Positions 9,232-18,664 are shown, counted from the stretch's first letter. The stretch: 64,000 bases of DNA from Vibrio rotiferianus CAIM 577 = LMG 21460 (GCF_002741985.1 NZ_APHW01000104.1:1-64000), one strand, 5' to 3'. Notes: a model not told the origin generated them from the sequence alone. Numbers and translations are program-made.

Positions 9232-9825
9232 ATGAGCGACCCAAATAAATACGAAGATAAAGAACAAGGGACCAACAGTAATGACGTAATTAAGTCCTAC
9301 GACAATTCCAGTTCTGTGATCGTAGGTTTGGATGGTAGTGACAAAATCTATGCTGGAGCCAAAGATGACCTTGTAATTGGGGGAGATGGCAACGATTTGA
9401 TTGTTGGCGGCAAAGGAAATGACGTCTTGAAAGGAGGTCATGGAAACGACACGATGCGAGGGGGAACTGGAGATGATGTGCTACTGGCTTCTCATGGTGA
9501 CAACCGCATGCATGGTGGTGCTGACAACGACCGTTTGATCATAGGCTCAGGTAAAAACGTCGTTAGTGGGGGTAGCGGAGAAGACAAATTTGTGTTCACA
9601 GACAAGTTTGGCGGACATGGTAACTCAACGGTTTTAGACTTCAACGCTGACGAAGATATTTTGATGTTTAGTAGTGAATCCGTCCAGTCACTTTCAGACC
9701 TTGAGATAAGTTACGATGCACGTGGTAATGCTGTGTTTAGTAACGGGGAAGATTTTACTGTAAAGGTCAAGGGTCTAACTCAAGAAGAAGTTGAAGCTCA
9801 CGGTAGTGATTTATTTGTTTTCTAA
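9232..9825 (+). CDS. mfpA: RTX calcium-binding biofilm matrix protein (MfpA-like)
   Basis: A 197-aa acidic protein without a Sec signal peptide. Residues about 48-116 contain nonapeptide RTX repeats of the GGxGxDxxx type: GGDGND (50-55), GGKGND (59-64), GGHGND (68-73), GGTGDD (77-82), then degenerate copies. These form a calcium-binding beta-roll. The C-terminus (GSDLFVF) fits an uncleaved type I secretion signal, matching the ABC exporter and fusion protein encoded next. At under 200 residues it is tiny for an RTX protein. Ribosome site AGAGGAAC precedes the ATG. MfpA of V. parahaemolyticus is a matrix protein under CpsQ control; this is the likely counterpart. Confidence 0.8.
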   Translation: MSDPNKYEDKEQGTNSNDVIKSYDNSSSVIVGLDGSDKIYAGAKDDLVIGGDGNDLIVGGKGNDVLKGGHGNDTMRGGTGDDVLLASHGDNRMHGGADNDRLIIGSGKNVVSGGSGEDKFVFTDKFGGHGNSTVLDFNADEDILMFSSESVQSLSDLEISYDARGNAVFSNGEDFTVKVKGLTQEEVEAHGSDLFVF

Positions 9826-9835
9826 TTCATCTAAT

Positions 9836-9858
9836 TAGCGCCAGTTCATCTGGCGCTA
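9836..9858 (+). promoter_or_regulatory. Intercistronic hairpin between the RTX gene and its exporter
   Basis: Perfect 9-bp stem TAGCGCCAG (9836-9844) / CTGGCGCTA (9850-9858) with a 5-nt loop. It begins 10 nt after the mfpA stop and ends one base before the first mfpB ATG at 9860. The following TGATTTTAAT is only weakly T-rich, so it may be a leaky terminator, an mRNA-stabilising end for mfpA, or a block on mfpB translation. Confidence 0.8.
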
Positions 9859-9859
9859 T

Positions 9860-11599
9860 ATGATTTTAATGGTCTCTTCTGTGCCAAGTTCAATTTTCAA
9901 AGTAGTAAAAAATAAGTTAGTTGTGCTTATTTGGAGCTTGATGTTTTTTAGCTTCTTTATCAACTTATTGGTGTTATCTATACCTTTGTATATGCTTCAA
10001 GTATACAACAGAGTCATATCTTCATATTCAACGGATACCCTAGTCCTTCTCACGATTATTGTCATATCTGCAATGTTCACGATGGCTTTACTTGATATTG
10101 CGAGGGCAAAAGTGAGTCAGTCTTTCGGTAATTGGATGGAAGCGAAAATCTCAGTATTTATGTTGCGTCGAAGCATTCAGTTTCAGGCTTATACGGGGAA
10201 AGGTTATACCTCTCAGGTTTTAAAAGACATCCAGACGATAAAAGTCTTTCTGAGCAGTCAAGCTCCGTATCCTTTGTTAGATGCAATGTGGACCCCTATT
10301 TTTATTGCATTTGTTTATCTGCTACATCCAATGCTTGGTCATATATCGCTTGCGGGTTCACTTATTCTATTTGGTTTAGGGTTGCTTAATGAAGTGGTTA
10401 CTAGGGCATCCTTGCGAGAAGCAGAGGTGCAGTCTATTTCACATATTTCTCAAGCGGAAATAGCGACGCAGAATGCAAATTCGATACTTGCTATGGGAAT
10501 GATGAATGCCTTTTTAGAGAAGTGGTTTCAAGGTGTTAGTAGTACAAAGAAGTCCGAAGAATCTTCATTAGATAAATCTATTTATTTGACAAACTTTTCA
10601 AAGTTCATAAGAGGGTCATTGCAGATAGCGTTGTTGGCTGGCGGAGCGTGGCTTGTCATATCACACGAAATAACGGCTGGTGCAATGATAGCCAGTTCAA
10701 TATTGATGAGTAGAGCATTGTCCCCAATGGAACAAGCTATTACTACATGGCGAAGTGCAGTATCAACGCATAACGCTTTCTCTCGGCTAAAGGAAATAGA
10801 CTTAAGAGCGACTATGGCGGAAACCGATATGCCTCTCCCACCTCCAAAGGGAAACTTTGAACTCAAAAACTTAGCGTACCATCTTCCAGAAAACGCAGGT
10901 CTACTCTTTTCTCAAATAACGTTATCAATACCTCAACGTACTTCCGTAGGAGTTATCGGACCCTCAGGAACAGGGAAATCAACACTTGCGCGTCTACTTC
11001 TTGGCATCATACCGCCCACAGCAGGAAAAGTGACCTTGGATGGAATGGAAGTTTCTGCTTGGCCTTCAGAAGATTTAGGGGAGCATATCGGTTACTTAGC
11101 TCAAGAAGTAGAGCTTTTTCCGGGAAGCATCCGTCAGAATATTTCTCGATTTAAGGAAGAAGATCCATCAAAAGTTATAGAGGCCGCTAAGTTAGCCGGA
11201 TGCCACGAGCTAATTTTGAAAAAAAATGGTGGATACGATTTTTCTATTGGCGTTAATGGTAGAGGTCTTTCTGGAGGTGAGCGTCAGCGAATTGCTCTCG
11301 CTAGGGCCGTTTATGGGCAACCTTCGGTCGTTATTTTTGATGAAGCGAACGCTAACCTTGATGGTGAGGGAGAGTCTGCGTATCAACGGTTGATAGCTCA
11401 CTTAAAGGCTAAAGAGACGACTGTGATCATCATTGCTCATAACGCTAGTACTTTAAGGCAGATGGACCGTTTGCTTTATCTTTCTGATGGCAAAGCTCAA
11501 CTCTACGGCCCTAGAGAGGAAGTTTTGAAGCGATTGATGGGAAATGACAATATCGAAATACCGAGAGTGAGAGATGAAAGAGCAACTGCCCATCGCTGA
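9860..11599 (+). CDS. mfpB: Type I secretion ABC transporter (MfpB-like)
   Basis: A 579-aa exporter with an N-terminal six-helix ABC transmembrane domain and a C-terminal ATPase: Walker A GPSGTGKST (from about residue 367), signature LSGGERQRIALARA, Walker B VVIFDE. There is no N-terminal peptidase-like domain, so it resembles the PrtD class that exports substrates with C-terminal signals, in keeping with the adjacent small RTX protein. The first ATG (9860) abuts the 9836-9858 hairpin; a second in-frame ATG lies at 9869, and neither has a clear ribosome site, so the start is uncertain and translation may depend on opening the hairpin. The 3' end overlaps the next gene by 26 nt. Confidence 0.88.
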   Translation: MILMVSSVPSSIFKVVKNKLVVLIWSLMFFSFFINLLVLSIPLYMLQVYNRVISSYSTDTLVLLTIIVISAMFTMALLDIARAKVSQSFGNWMEAKISVFMLRRSIQFQAYTGKGYTSQVLKDIQTIKVFLSSQAPYPLLDAMWTPIFIAFVYLLHPMLGHISLAGSLILFGLGLLNEVVTRASLREAEVQSISHISQAEIATQNANSILAMGMMNAFLEKWFQGVSSTKKSEESSLDKSIYLTNFSKFIRGSLQIALLAGGAWLVISHEITAGAMIASSILMSRALSPMEQAITTWRSAVSTHNAFSRLKEIDLRATMAETDMPLPPPKGNFELKNLAYHLPENAGLLFSQITLSIPQRTSVGVIGPSGTGKSTLARLLLGIIPPTAGKVTLDGMEVSAWPSEDLGEHIGYLAQEVELFPGSIRQNISRFKEEDPSKVIEAAKLAGCHELILKKNGGYDFSIGVNGRGLSGGERQRIALARAVYGQPSVVIFDEANANLDGEGESAYQRLIAHLKAKETTVIIIAHNASTLRQMDRLLYLSDGKAQLYGPREEVLKRLMGNDNIEIPRVRDERATAHR

Positions 11600-12914
11600 A
11601 CAAACGAAGCGTGACAGAATATTCAGGTACACACCTCCTAGCCATTTGCATTGGAAGAAACCAATATTATTTGGCCTCACTTCATTAAGTGCATTTTTGA
11701 TGGGATTTGTTTATTGGGGAGCAACGGCTCAACTGGAAAGTGCGGCTATTGCTTATGGTGATTTGTCGGTAATAAGCAAGCGTCAAAAGGTACAACATTT
11801 AGAAGGGGGGATTGTCGCATCAATACATGTGCATGAAGGTGATCGTGTCGAAGAAGGGCAACTACTTATTAAGCTTTCAGGACAACATGCGAGCGCTAAA
11901 TGGGATTCTATGAATGGTTTATTCATACATACCGTAGCAAAAGAGGATCGGTTGTCATCCGAGTTAGATAACTTAGGTGAAATCTCATGGTCACAGGATT
12001 TAGAAAACCTTTCAAGTGAAGAAATACTTAGAGAAGCCAAGTTAGTCCAAAGTAAAATTTTTGAGGCAAGGAAACGCTTTTTTGACAGCAAACTAAATAT
12101 CATCGCTCAAAGTATGTCTGGAGCTAATTTAGAGCTAGACAACTTGACCAACACCAAAAAGATTGAGAGAGAACGCTTACAGCTAATTGAAGAAGAAATA
12201 CGTAGCAATCAGTCGCTGGTGCAAAGAGGGTATGCAGGAAAGTCAGCTCTTCTCCAACTTAAGCGTATGGCTACAGAAGTAAAAAGTACGCTTAGCCAAC
12301 TCGATCGACAATCATTAACGGTGCAAAAGCGATTAGATGAGAATCAAGCGAGAATCGAAGAACTGCGCTTGGAGCGTCTCAATGAAATTGTTGCAGAACT
12401 AAGAGAAACCCAAAAAGATATTGTTACTGTGCGCGAAGAACTGCGTCTAGCAAAGGATACGTTAGATCGAACAAATATAGCGGCACCAATATCGGGTAGA
12501 GTTGTAAACATGCAGGTGTTTACCGAAAAAGGCGTTATAAACTCAGGTGATACGTTGCTCGAACTTGTACCTCTCGATGATGAATTGTTGGTTGAAGCTC
12601 AAGTTAACCCTGAAGATATTGACTTAGTAAGTACAGGACAATCTGCACATGTTCGTCTAACCGCACTTAATGCCAGAACATTGGCTCCTTTAAATGGGAC
12701 CGTTCTTACCGTTTCAGCAGATAAGCTGACCAATCAACAGGAGCAAGATTACTATTTAGCTAGAATTGCTTTGAACCAAGAGGACGTGGAAAGCTACAAG
12801 CTAACATCTGGGATGAATGCGGAGGTACTCATTTTATCTGAACCAAGGACACCGTTAAGCTATCTTCTAAAACCATTAACAGAGAGTATGAATCGTGCGT
12901 TCCGAGAAGACTGA
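11574..12914 (+). CDS. mfpC: HlyD-family membrane fusion protein (MfpC-like)
   Basis: A 446-aa periplasmic adaptor. One membrane anchor lies near residues 25-47, then a biotinyl-lipoyl-like half (VQHLEGGIVASIHVHEGD), a long coiled coil (about residues 130-300, many E/L/K heptads), the second lipoyl half (IAAPISGRVVNMQVF) and a beta-barrel. The conserved LEGGIV includes a six-G run that stays in frame. The gene starts inside the end of the ABC gene with ribosome site GAGAG. It should link the inner-membrane ABC pump to a TolC-like outer-membrane channel, which is not encoded in this window. Confidence 0.88.
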   Translation: MKEQLPIAEQTKRDRIFRYTPPSHLHWKKPILFGLTSLSAFLMGFVYWGATAQLESAAIAYGDLSVISKRQKVQHLEGGIVASIHVHEGDRVEEGQLLIKLSGQHASAKWDSMNGLFIHTVAKEDRLSSELDNLGEISWSQDLENLSSEEILREAKLVQSKIFEARKRFFDSKLNIIAQSMSGANLELDNLTNTKKIERERLQLIEEEIRSNQSLVQRGYAGKSALLQLKRMATEVKSTLSQLDRQSLTVQKRLDENQARIEELRLERLNEIVAELRETQKDIVTVREELRLAKDTLDRTNIAAPISGRVVNMQVFTEKGVINSGDTLLELVPLDDELLVEAQVNPEDIDLVSTGQSAHVRLTALNARTLAPLNGTVLTVSADKLTNQQEQDYYLARIALNQEDVESYKLTSGMNAEVLILSEPRTPLSYLLKPLTESMNRAFRED

Positions 12915-13040
12915 TGGATAGGTCCTATTTGAAATCTCGTCATAGCGCTCACCCAAATAAATAATCCATTACGTCAGTCACATTTTGTGGTGTTGTGATG
13001 TGTTTTGATGCGTTTTTATTTTTTGTGAGGTGGTGTAAAG

Positions 13041-13595
13041 ATGAGAACCGAGAAAGAAAAAATGCTGGCAGGTGAGCCATACGATGCTTGGGATAAAGAG
13101 CTATATCAAGCGCGAATTGAATGCCGAAAAGTGCTACAAAAGCTAAATAATAGCATTCCTGATACAGACGAGTGGCGCGGTGCAATTGATGAATTGATCC
13201 CCGATTCAGAAGGTGCGTACCTAGAGCCACCATTTCGATGCGATTACGGCTCAAACATTAAGCTGGGTAAAAACTTCTATGCAAATTTCAACTGCGTTGT
13301 ATTAGACGTAGCGGAAGTGCATATAGGCGATAACGTTTTGTTCGCTCCGAATGTGCAAATCTATACGGCAGGTCACCCACTCGATGTTAAAGGACGAGTC
13401 GAAGAAGGCGTAGAATTCGGAACTCCGATTACAATTGGAGACAACGTATGGTTAGGGGGAAGCGTGATTGTTTGCCCGGGCGTGACTATAGGTGAAAACT
13501 CGGTGATTGGTGCAGGCAGTGTGGTTACGAAAGATGTTCCACCTAACGTAGTAGCAGCGGGTAATCCCTGCAAAGTGATTCGCCCAATAGACTAG
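13041..13595 (+). CDS. Sugar O-acetyltransferase, Maa/NodL type
   Basis: A 184-aa left-handed beta-helix acetyltransferase. The N-terminal Maa cap (MLAGEPYDAWDKELYQAR) precedes hexapeptide repeats (VHIGDNVLFAPNVQIYTAG, PITIGDNVWLGGSVIVCPG) and the conserved acetyl-CoA end GNPCKVIRPI. The catalytic His is in TAGHPLD. Members acetylate maltose, galactosides or related sugars with acetyl-CoA; the substrate cannot be fixed. The ribosome site AGGTGG sits 7 nt before the ATG. It is a single-gene unit ending in a terminator. Confidence 0.9.
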   Translation: MRTEKEKMLAGEPYDAWDKELYQARIECRKVLQKLNNSIPDTDEWRGAIDELIPDSEGAYLEPPFRCDYGSNIKLGKNFYANFNCVVLDVAEVHIGDNVLFAPNVQIYTAGHPLDVKGRVEEGVEFGTPITIGDNVWLGGSVIVCPGVTIGENSVIGAGSVVTKDVPPNVVAAGNPCKVIRPID

Positions 13596-13602
13596 ATAAT
13601 CG

Positions 13603-13627
13603 AAAGCCGACATATCGTCGGCTTTTT
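13603..13627 (+). terminator. Intrinsic terminator after the acetyltransferase
   Basis: Stem AAAGCCGAC (13603-13611) / GTCGGCTTT (13617-13625) with a 5-nt loop, continuing into a short T run. Confidence 0.88.
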
Positions 13628-13733
13628 CTTATATATAGTTAGAAAAGCAATGACCAAGCTGTGCTTTTGCTATCCATTGTCATTACCAAACCTTAAAATA
13701 ATTGCTGCAAAAAATAGATTCAGAGGGTTATGT

Positions 13734-14426
13734 ATGTACCAAAATAAAGTTGTGGTCATAACTGGGGGTAGTCAGGGGATTGGTCAATACCTGACCCAAG
13801 CTTACCTTGATTTGCAAGCTAAAGTTATTGTGTTCGATATTGCACCAAACAAAAATCCAGAAGCAGAGTTTTATCAAGTAGATTTGGGGCAAACCGATCA
13901 AATAGAACAAGCCTTTGACAAGATACAAACCCTGTACAGCAAGGTAGATATTCTGATAAACAATGGTGCGGTTGCTAACTTCAATAAGCCTCTTCAAGAA
14001 CTTACTTTTGAAGAGTTCTCTCGTGTTATTGATGTAAACCTCAAAGGCTCTTTTGCTTGTTCTCGCCGATTTATAGGATTGAACAATCATCAGCCTTATG
14101 GACGCATCATAAATATTGCGTCTACTCGTTGGAATCAGAACGAATCTGGATGGGATGCTTATGGAGCCTCAAAAGGTGGTGTGGTATCGATGACCCAGTC
14201 TATGGCCATTTCCTTGTCAGATACGCCTATTACAGTTAATGCCATCAGCCCAGGATGGATTCAAGTTGAAGGATATGAAACGCTGAACCGTCTAGATCAC
14301 GAGCAACATCCTTCAGGCCGAGTTGGGAAAGCGCAAGATATCGTTAATGCATGCTTATTTCTAACTCATCCCGAAAACGACTTTATTAATGGCCATAACT
14401 TAGTCATTGACGGAGGGATGAGTTAG
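13734..14426 (+). CDS. Short-chain dehydrogenase/reductase
   Basis: A 230-aa classical SDR when begun at the ATG at 13734, which has an AGAGGG ribosome site; a reading from 13650 adds 28 residues that do not look like the family. NAD(P) motif TGGSQGIG is at residues 10-17, NNGA at 77-80, and the catalytic set is N102, S130, Y143 and K147 (YGASK). The acidic residue at the end of beta-2 (VIVFDIA) favours NAD(H). The C-terminus (VIDGGMS) is typical. The substrate is unknown, and no pathway is suggested by the neighbours. Confidence 0.88.
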   Translation: MYQNKVVVITGGSQGIGQYLTQAYLDLQAKVIVFDIAPNKNPEAEFYQVDLGQTDQIEQAFDKIQTLYSKVDILINNGAVANFNKPLQELTFEEFSRVIDVNLKGSFACSRRFIGLNNHQPYGRIINIASTRWNQNESGWDAYGASKGGVVSMTQSMAISLSDTPITVNAISPGWIQVEGYETLNRLDHEQHPSGRVGKAQDIVNACLFLTHPENDFINGHNLVIDGGMS

Positions 14427-14532
14427 AAAATGATCTATCAAGATAGTTTAATAGGCTAGAGCCTCTCGAGCGTTTTTACTTGACGACTTAAAGTACTTTT
14501 CTTCAATCTGAATTATAACCAAAATTCTTTGA

Positions 14533-16671
14533 TTAAACAGACTCTAAGTCAAATGAATGGGCAGCAAAACTAATAGCGTTACGTCCCTTTTCTTTTGCCC
14601 GATATAGTTGTTTATCAGTAATGGTAAACAACTCTTCAAAGCAGCAACTATCAAGGCTATGAAAATTCACCGCCCCCACAGATAAGGTCAATATTTCTGA
14701 ACATTTGGAAAGAGGGTTACTTAGGTTTAGATCTTCTATTTGTTCTTGGAGTAAAGAGAGCTTTGACATCAGTCGAGCCTCATTGAGATTTTCACATATG
14801 ATGAGAAATTCATCTCCGCCATAACGAAAAATATGAGTTCCAAACTGATCAAATACGTTTTTTAAAACATAGGAAACCAACTTTAGTGCCTGATCGCCTT
14901 TATGGTGACCATGAAAATCGTTGTAGCCTTTGTAGTAGTCAATATCAATGATCACCAAAGCTAATGAATTGCCGCTAATTTGAGCATTTGAAATCAATGA
15001 AGGTGTTAGAGAGTCAAGCTGATAGCGATTATATAAACCTGTAAGTGGGTCGGTGCGAGACAATGTTTCTAGCAGTATGTTGGCTTGCTGTAGATTTTGT
15101 CGTTGTTCAAAGTTTTCCAATGAAATAGCGATAAAATTCGCAAGCTGCTCAAAAAGATGAACATGATGTTGTTGGTATTGATCAGGCCGATGATGCTGGA
15201 CCGACAAGACTCCTAATATTCGTTTACCCAGTTTTATTGGAGTCAAAATGATTGATCGGGCTGTTTTATTGTTGTCGAATACCACGAGATCGTGGTCTTC
15301 TCTAACTTCAAGAGGCACGTAACTACTGATCGATTCGTCGTTAACATTGTTAATATGTACAGTCTGCGCGGTACGAACGACATAACTACCAATATTTTTA
15401 TCTTGATCGCAGTTGATGACCAGTCTCTCAACTGGTCCATCGCTATCAAAGAAGTAGCGGTAATCAAGCTCGTGGGTGCTCTGATCGTATAGGGCGATGC
15501 CAAATTCGTCGGTAGGAAAGACGGAACCAACTTTTTCGTAGATAAAGGCTAAGCCATTCTCCAAGTTATCGGATGTAGCGATGCTTTGACCTATATCTGT
15601 CAGGGTTCCAATCTGTTCCCGGATTTTTTTCATCACAAGATGCTCTTGATCTTGAGTTAAGTGACTTATCTGCCCCCTTAACTGTTCGGCATCATTCTGT
15701 TTCTGTTCGTTTAACTGATTTTCGAGATGGGATAAGAACATCATCTGAAAGCCAGCAAGCGCTTTCCAGTCGTTGCCTTTTTCATATATTGTCATTTGGG
15801 CATGGCAATACTTTGAATAGAAGCCAAAGTTGCTTTTTAAGTCATCATCTTGAGCTAGCTGATCACATAGATCCTGAGCTTGAGCATATTTTAAATGCTG
15901 GACTAGAAATTCTAGATACGCAGTTAAGTTTTCTTGTTGATTATGTTTGTCTTTGACTAGGCGGAAGAGCTGGTGAGCGACAACAAAATGTTGCTCAATG
16001 TCGTCAAAATTATATGAATCGCAATTAAGTTTCGTTTGAGCAAGGTAACTATGAGAGATCGCCTCGATTCTAGTATCATTGATTTCAACCGCAATATTTA
16101 GGGCTTGCTCTATAGACAACAAGGCATTTTCAATGTTCTGAAGTTTACCAAGTCCGAGGCCAATATTAAGCTGACATATGGCTTGATTTACAAGGTTGCA
16201 AACCTTTTCGGAAGCTTGTGAACCTAATTCTGCTAGCTCTACAGCCTGTTGGTGTTTTTCTAGTGAAAGGTATAGGTCACTAACATTTGTATATAATAGT
16301 GAAAGAGCATTAGTGTCTAATAAGTGTGTATGAAGAAGCACCTCTTGATAAAGAGAATATGCCGCTTGGTATTGCTCTCGGTCTGCATAAATAGACGCTA
16401 ACAATATGTGTGCTTGGAAGCGCAAAGCGTTTTTACGAGACGGGCTCGCATCAATAGATGTTTGATAGAACTCTATTGCTTGCTCTAGCTGATCGTTGCG
16501 ATCGCAAGTAAAACCTCTAACAAAGCTATCAACTTGTTGGCAGCGTTGGTAATCATGTTGTGTACATATAGCGTCAACGCGATCCAAAATATATGCTAGC
16601 CCTGATAAGCCTGGATAGTTCTGAATTCGCGTCAGCAACGCCACGATTTGTAAGTAAGCCGGATGGTCCAT
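14533..16671 (-). CDS. TPR-GAF-GGDEF diguanylate cyclase
   Basis: A 712-aa cytoplasmic protein from the ATG at 16671 (ribosome site GGGGA). The N-terminal half is built from TPR-like helical repeats (residues about 30-320), then a GAF-type sensor domain (about 350-520) and a C-terminal GGDEF domain starting at TDPLTGLYNRYQ. The active-site motif GGDEF at residues 618-622 is intact, so c-di-GMP synthesis is expected. No RxxD inhibitory site is visible just before it (the stretch reads GTHIFRYGGDEF). The TPR-GAF-GGDEF layout is common in vibrios. It lies a few kilobases from two c-di-GMP-binding regulators and an EAL protein. Confidence 0.9.
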   Translation of the reverse strand: MDHPAYLQIVALLTRIQNYPGLSGLAYILDRVDAICTQHDYQRCQQVDSFVRGFTCDRNDQLEQAIEFYQTSIDASPSRKNALRFQAHILLASIYADREQYQAAYSLYQEVLLHTHLLDTNALSLLYTNVSDLYLSLEKHQQAVELAELGSQASEKVCNLVNQAICQLNIGLGLGKLQNIENALLSIEQALNIAVEINDTRIEAISHSYLAQTKLNCDSYNFDDIEQHFVVAHQLFRLVKDKHNQQENLTAYLEFLVQHLKYAQAQDLCDQLAQDDDLKSNFGFYSKYCHAQMTIYEKGNDWKALAGFQMMFLSHLENQLNEQKQNDAEQLRGQISHLTQDQEHLVMKKIREQIGTLTDIGQSIATSDNLENGLAFIYEKVGSVFPTDEFGIALYDQSTHELDYRYFFDSDGPVERLVINCDQDKNIGSYVVRTAQTVHINNVNDESISSYVPLEVREDHDLVVFDNNKTARSIILTPIKLGKRILGVLSVQHHRPDQYQQHHVHLFEQLANFIAISLENFEQRQNLQQANILLETLSRTDPLTGLYNRYQLDSLTPSLISNAQISGNSLALVIIDIDYYKGYNDFHGHHKGDQALKLVSYVLKNVFDQFGTHIFRYGGDEFLIICENLNEARLMSKLSLLQEQIEDLNLSNPLSKCSEILTLSVGAVNFHSLDSCCFEELFTITDKQLYRAKEKGRNAISFAAHSFDLESV

Positions 16672-16904
16672 CAAGTCCCCTTTTTATGTTTATATGCTTG
16701 ATTTGCGATGGACGCAGTGAAGTTATGTGATCATTTTAATATGTCGTTCTGTAAAGGGCGAGTTAGATTCAATAAATATTGAACACTGTTATGTAATCTA
16801 TTTGTAATTTGTGATCTCAACAAGAAAATGCTAATGACAGCGGTGATGGATCGTGATGAGTTTATAAATTATCATCAGTAAGTAGAAGAGAATAAGGAGT
16901 TCGA

Positions 16905-17386
16905 ATGAGGGTTATATTACTGTTTTTTACACACGCGAGTTGTGTAGCACTAGGGTTTGCTTTAGGTATTTACGCGTTGCCGATTCTTACTCAACCTGAA
17001 TCGCCAGAAATTCCATTAGTGTCATCGATAAACCAAAAAGAACTGCAACAAGGAAAGTTCGATAAGAATAGAGAAGACAGCGATTTCTTCCATTGGGGGG
17101 GGAGGGAGTGATTACGGCGACTGAATCTCAGATTTTTTTTGAAGGAGAGCTTGCTCCTGGCCCTGATTACAAACTCTATTTATCGCCCCAATACGTAGAG
17201 ACTGAATCAGACTTTATTCAATGGAAATCACAGATGGTAAACCTTGGAGATATAAAAACGTTTGATCGTTTTGTGCTTCCTCTCAGTCAGCCTATCGATA
17301 CAGAAAAATATAACTCTGTCATTGTGTGGTGTGAAAGCTTTGGTGAGTTTATTACTTCAGCTAAGTTAGTTCCGGTCAGCGAGTAA
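16905..17386 (+). pseudogene. DM13-domain protein, frame broken at a G8 tract
   Basis: Two overlapping reading frames together make one DM13-like protein. The first (from the ATG at 16905, ribosome site AAGGAG) gives a membrane anchor (residues about 5-28) and the start of the domain up to DFFHWGG, then stops at 17109-17111. The second frame carries the rest: TATESQIFFEGELAPGPDYKLYL through SAKLVPVSE, ending at 17386. The switch falls in eight Gs at 17095-17102. One extra G (or a -1 slip, or two fewer Gs) gives an unbroken protein of about 160 aa reading HWGGEGVITATES. DM13 domains are secreted or membrane-anchored and proposed to bind redox cofactors. It may be a phase-variable gene, a slippage-read gene or a sequencing error. 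Confidence 0.75.
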
Positions 17387-17535
17387 GTGGTTTTCTAGAG
17401 AATGTTTCATCCGAGTTGTCCCATTTGAACCCTCCAAACTAGGACAATTGGTTAAGAAATTGATAAGGTTACTTTCTTACAACAGGACCTCTAACCAAAG
17501 AGGTCAAATAATCTAGGCCATACAGGGAGCGAGGA

Positions 17536-18384
17536 ATGGAGAAAGTACAGTTAGTCGTCGATTTTCTTCTCACTCACAAGATTTTATTTACTGCATTAAT
17601 CCTGCTGTTCATCATTCTTCTGCGTCGTTTGATTCTGTCTCGAATCCGAGGTGACGATGCATTCATTACAGAAGAGCAACGCAGTTGGATGTCGAGAACC
17701 AAAAATGGCACCTTTGCCATCACGCTGATTATTTTGTTCATCTTATGGCAATCCGAAATCAGCGAGTTTGCTCTCAGCGTGACGGCCATCGCCGTGGCGA
17801 TAGTTGTTGCTTCTAAAGAGATTATTTTGTGTTTTACAGGTTCAATTCAACGTGCTAGCTCGCGCTCGTTTCGGATTGGTGATTGGATTGAAGTGGGTAA
17901 GTTATGCGGAGAAGTGATTGAGCACAACATGATGGCGACGGTTATCCAAGAAATCGACCTGCATCATGGGCAATATCACTACACAGGTAAAACCGCAACA
18001 CTGCCAAATAGCATGTTTTTCACTTACCCAGTGAAAAACCTTAACTTTATGAAGCGCTACGTCTACCACAACTTTTCAGTAGTGGTAAAAGACTTTGTAA
18101 ACTTATACCCGATTTTACCGCTACTAACCGATAAAATTGATGAACACTGTAGCTACTTCGCTGACGTTGCGCACCGCTATAATGCGATGATAGAAAAGCA
18201 TGCAGGTGTCGACTTGCCGGGATCAGAGCCACATGTTCATATTGCCAGCAATATTAATGGTGAGCAAATCGTACATATCATGATTTTCTGCCCTACAGAT
18301 AAAGCAAACCATCTAGAGCACCTGATTCGTAAAGACTTTATGGAGCTATATGAGCAGCACTTCCCAGTCCCGCTCTCTGGCTAA
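17536..18384 (+). CDS. MscS-family mechanosensitive channel protein
   Basis: A 282-aa membrane protein with three hydrophobic segments: about residues 17-34, 58-76 and an Ala/Val-rich pore-like helix at about 80-105. The MscS beta domain follows (SFRIGDWIEVGKLCGEVIEHN, TLPNSMFFTYPVKNLNF). The last third is alpha/beta. Such proteins form stretch-gated or small-conductance channels that vent osmolytes on osmotic downshock. Ribosome site GGAGCGAGG precedes the ATG. The gene stands alone and ends at a clean terminator. Confidence 0.88.
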   Translation: MEKVQLVVDFLLTHKILFTALILLFIILLRRLILSRIRGDDAFITEEQRSWMSRTKNGTFAITLIILFILWQSEISEFALSVTAIAVAIVVASKEIILCFTGSIQRASSRSFRIGDWIEVGKLCGEVIEHNMMATVIQEIDLHHGQYHYTGKTATLPNSMFFTYPVKNLNFMKRYVYHNFSVVVKDFVNLYPILPLLTDKIDEHCSYFADVAHRYNAMIEKHAGVDLPGSEPHVHIASNINGEQIVHIMIFCPTDKANHLEHLIRKDFMELYEQHFPVPLSG

Positions 18385-18405
18385 ATGTTGATACGGAATA
18401 ACAGC

Positions 18406-18435
18406 AACCCCGCTATAAATGCGGGGTTTCTTTTT
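18406..18435 (+). terminator. Intrinsic terminator after the MscS gene
   Basis: Stem AACCCCGC (18406-18413) / GCGGGGTT (18421-18428) with a 7-nt loop and a following T-rich run. Confidence 0.9.
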
Positions 18436-18664
18436 ATTTGTCGTTACGACAAATAATCTTAATGGATCAAGGCGCATATAATCGCTAAATTACGCACGAG
18501 ATTCGCTTTACTTATTAAGTCAATAATTACTAATTGATATTTTGATCTTAATCTCACTTTGGCTTTAGGTGGGAGCGATGTTTGTCAGCTTAAGTAAATG
18601 CGCTTCATTTGGTCGAATCTTATTTTGACTTGTCATTTGGTCCTATCAGTAAAAGAACTCGTTA

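Noticed and set aside
11805..11820. Six-G run in mfpC as a third frameshift site
   Set aside because: The frame is continuous through it and encodes the conserved LEGGIV of HlyD proteins.
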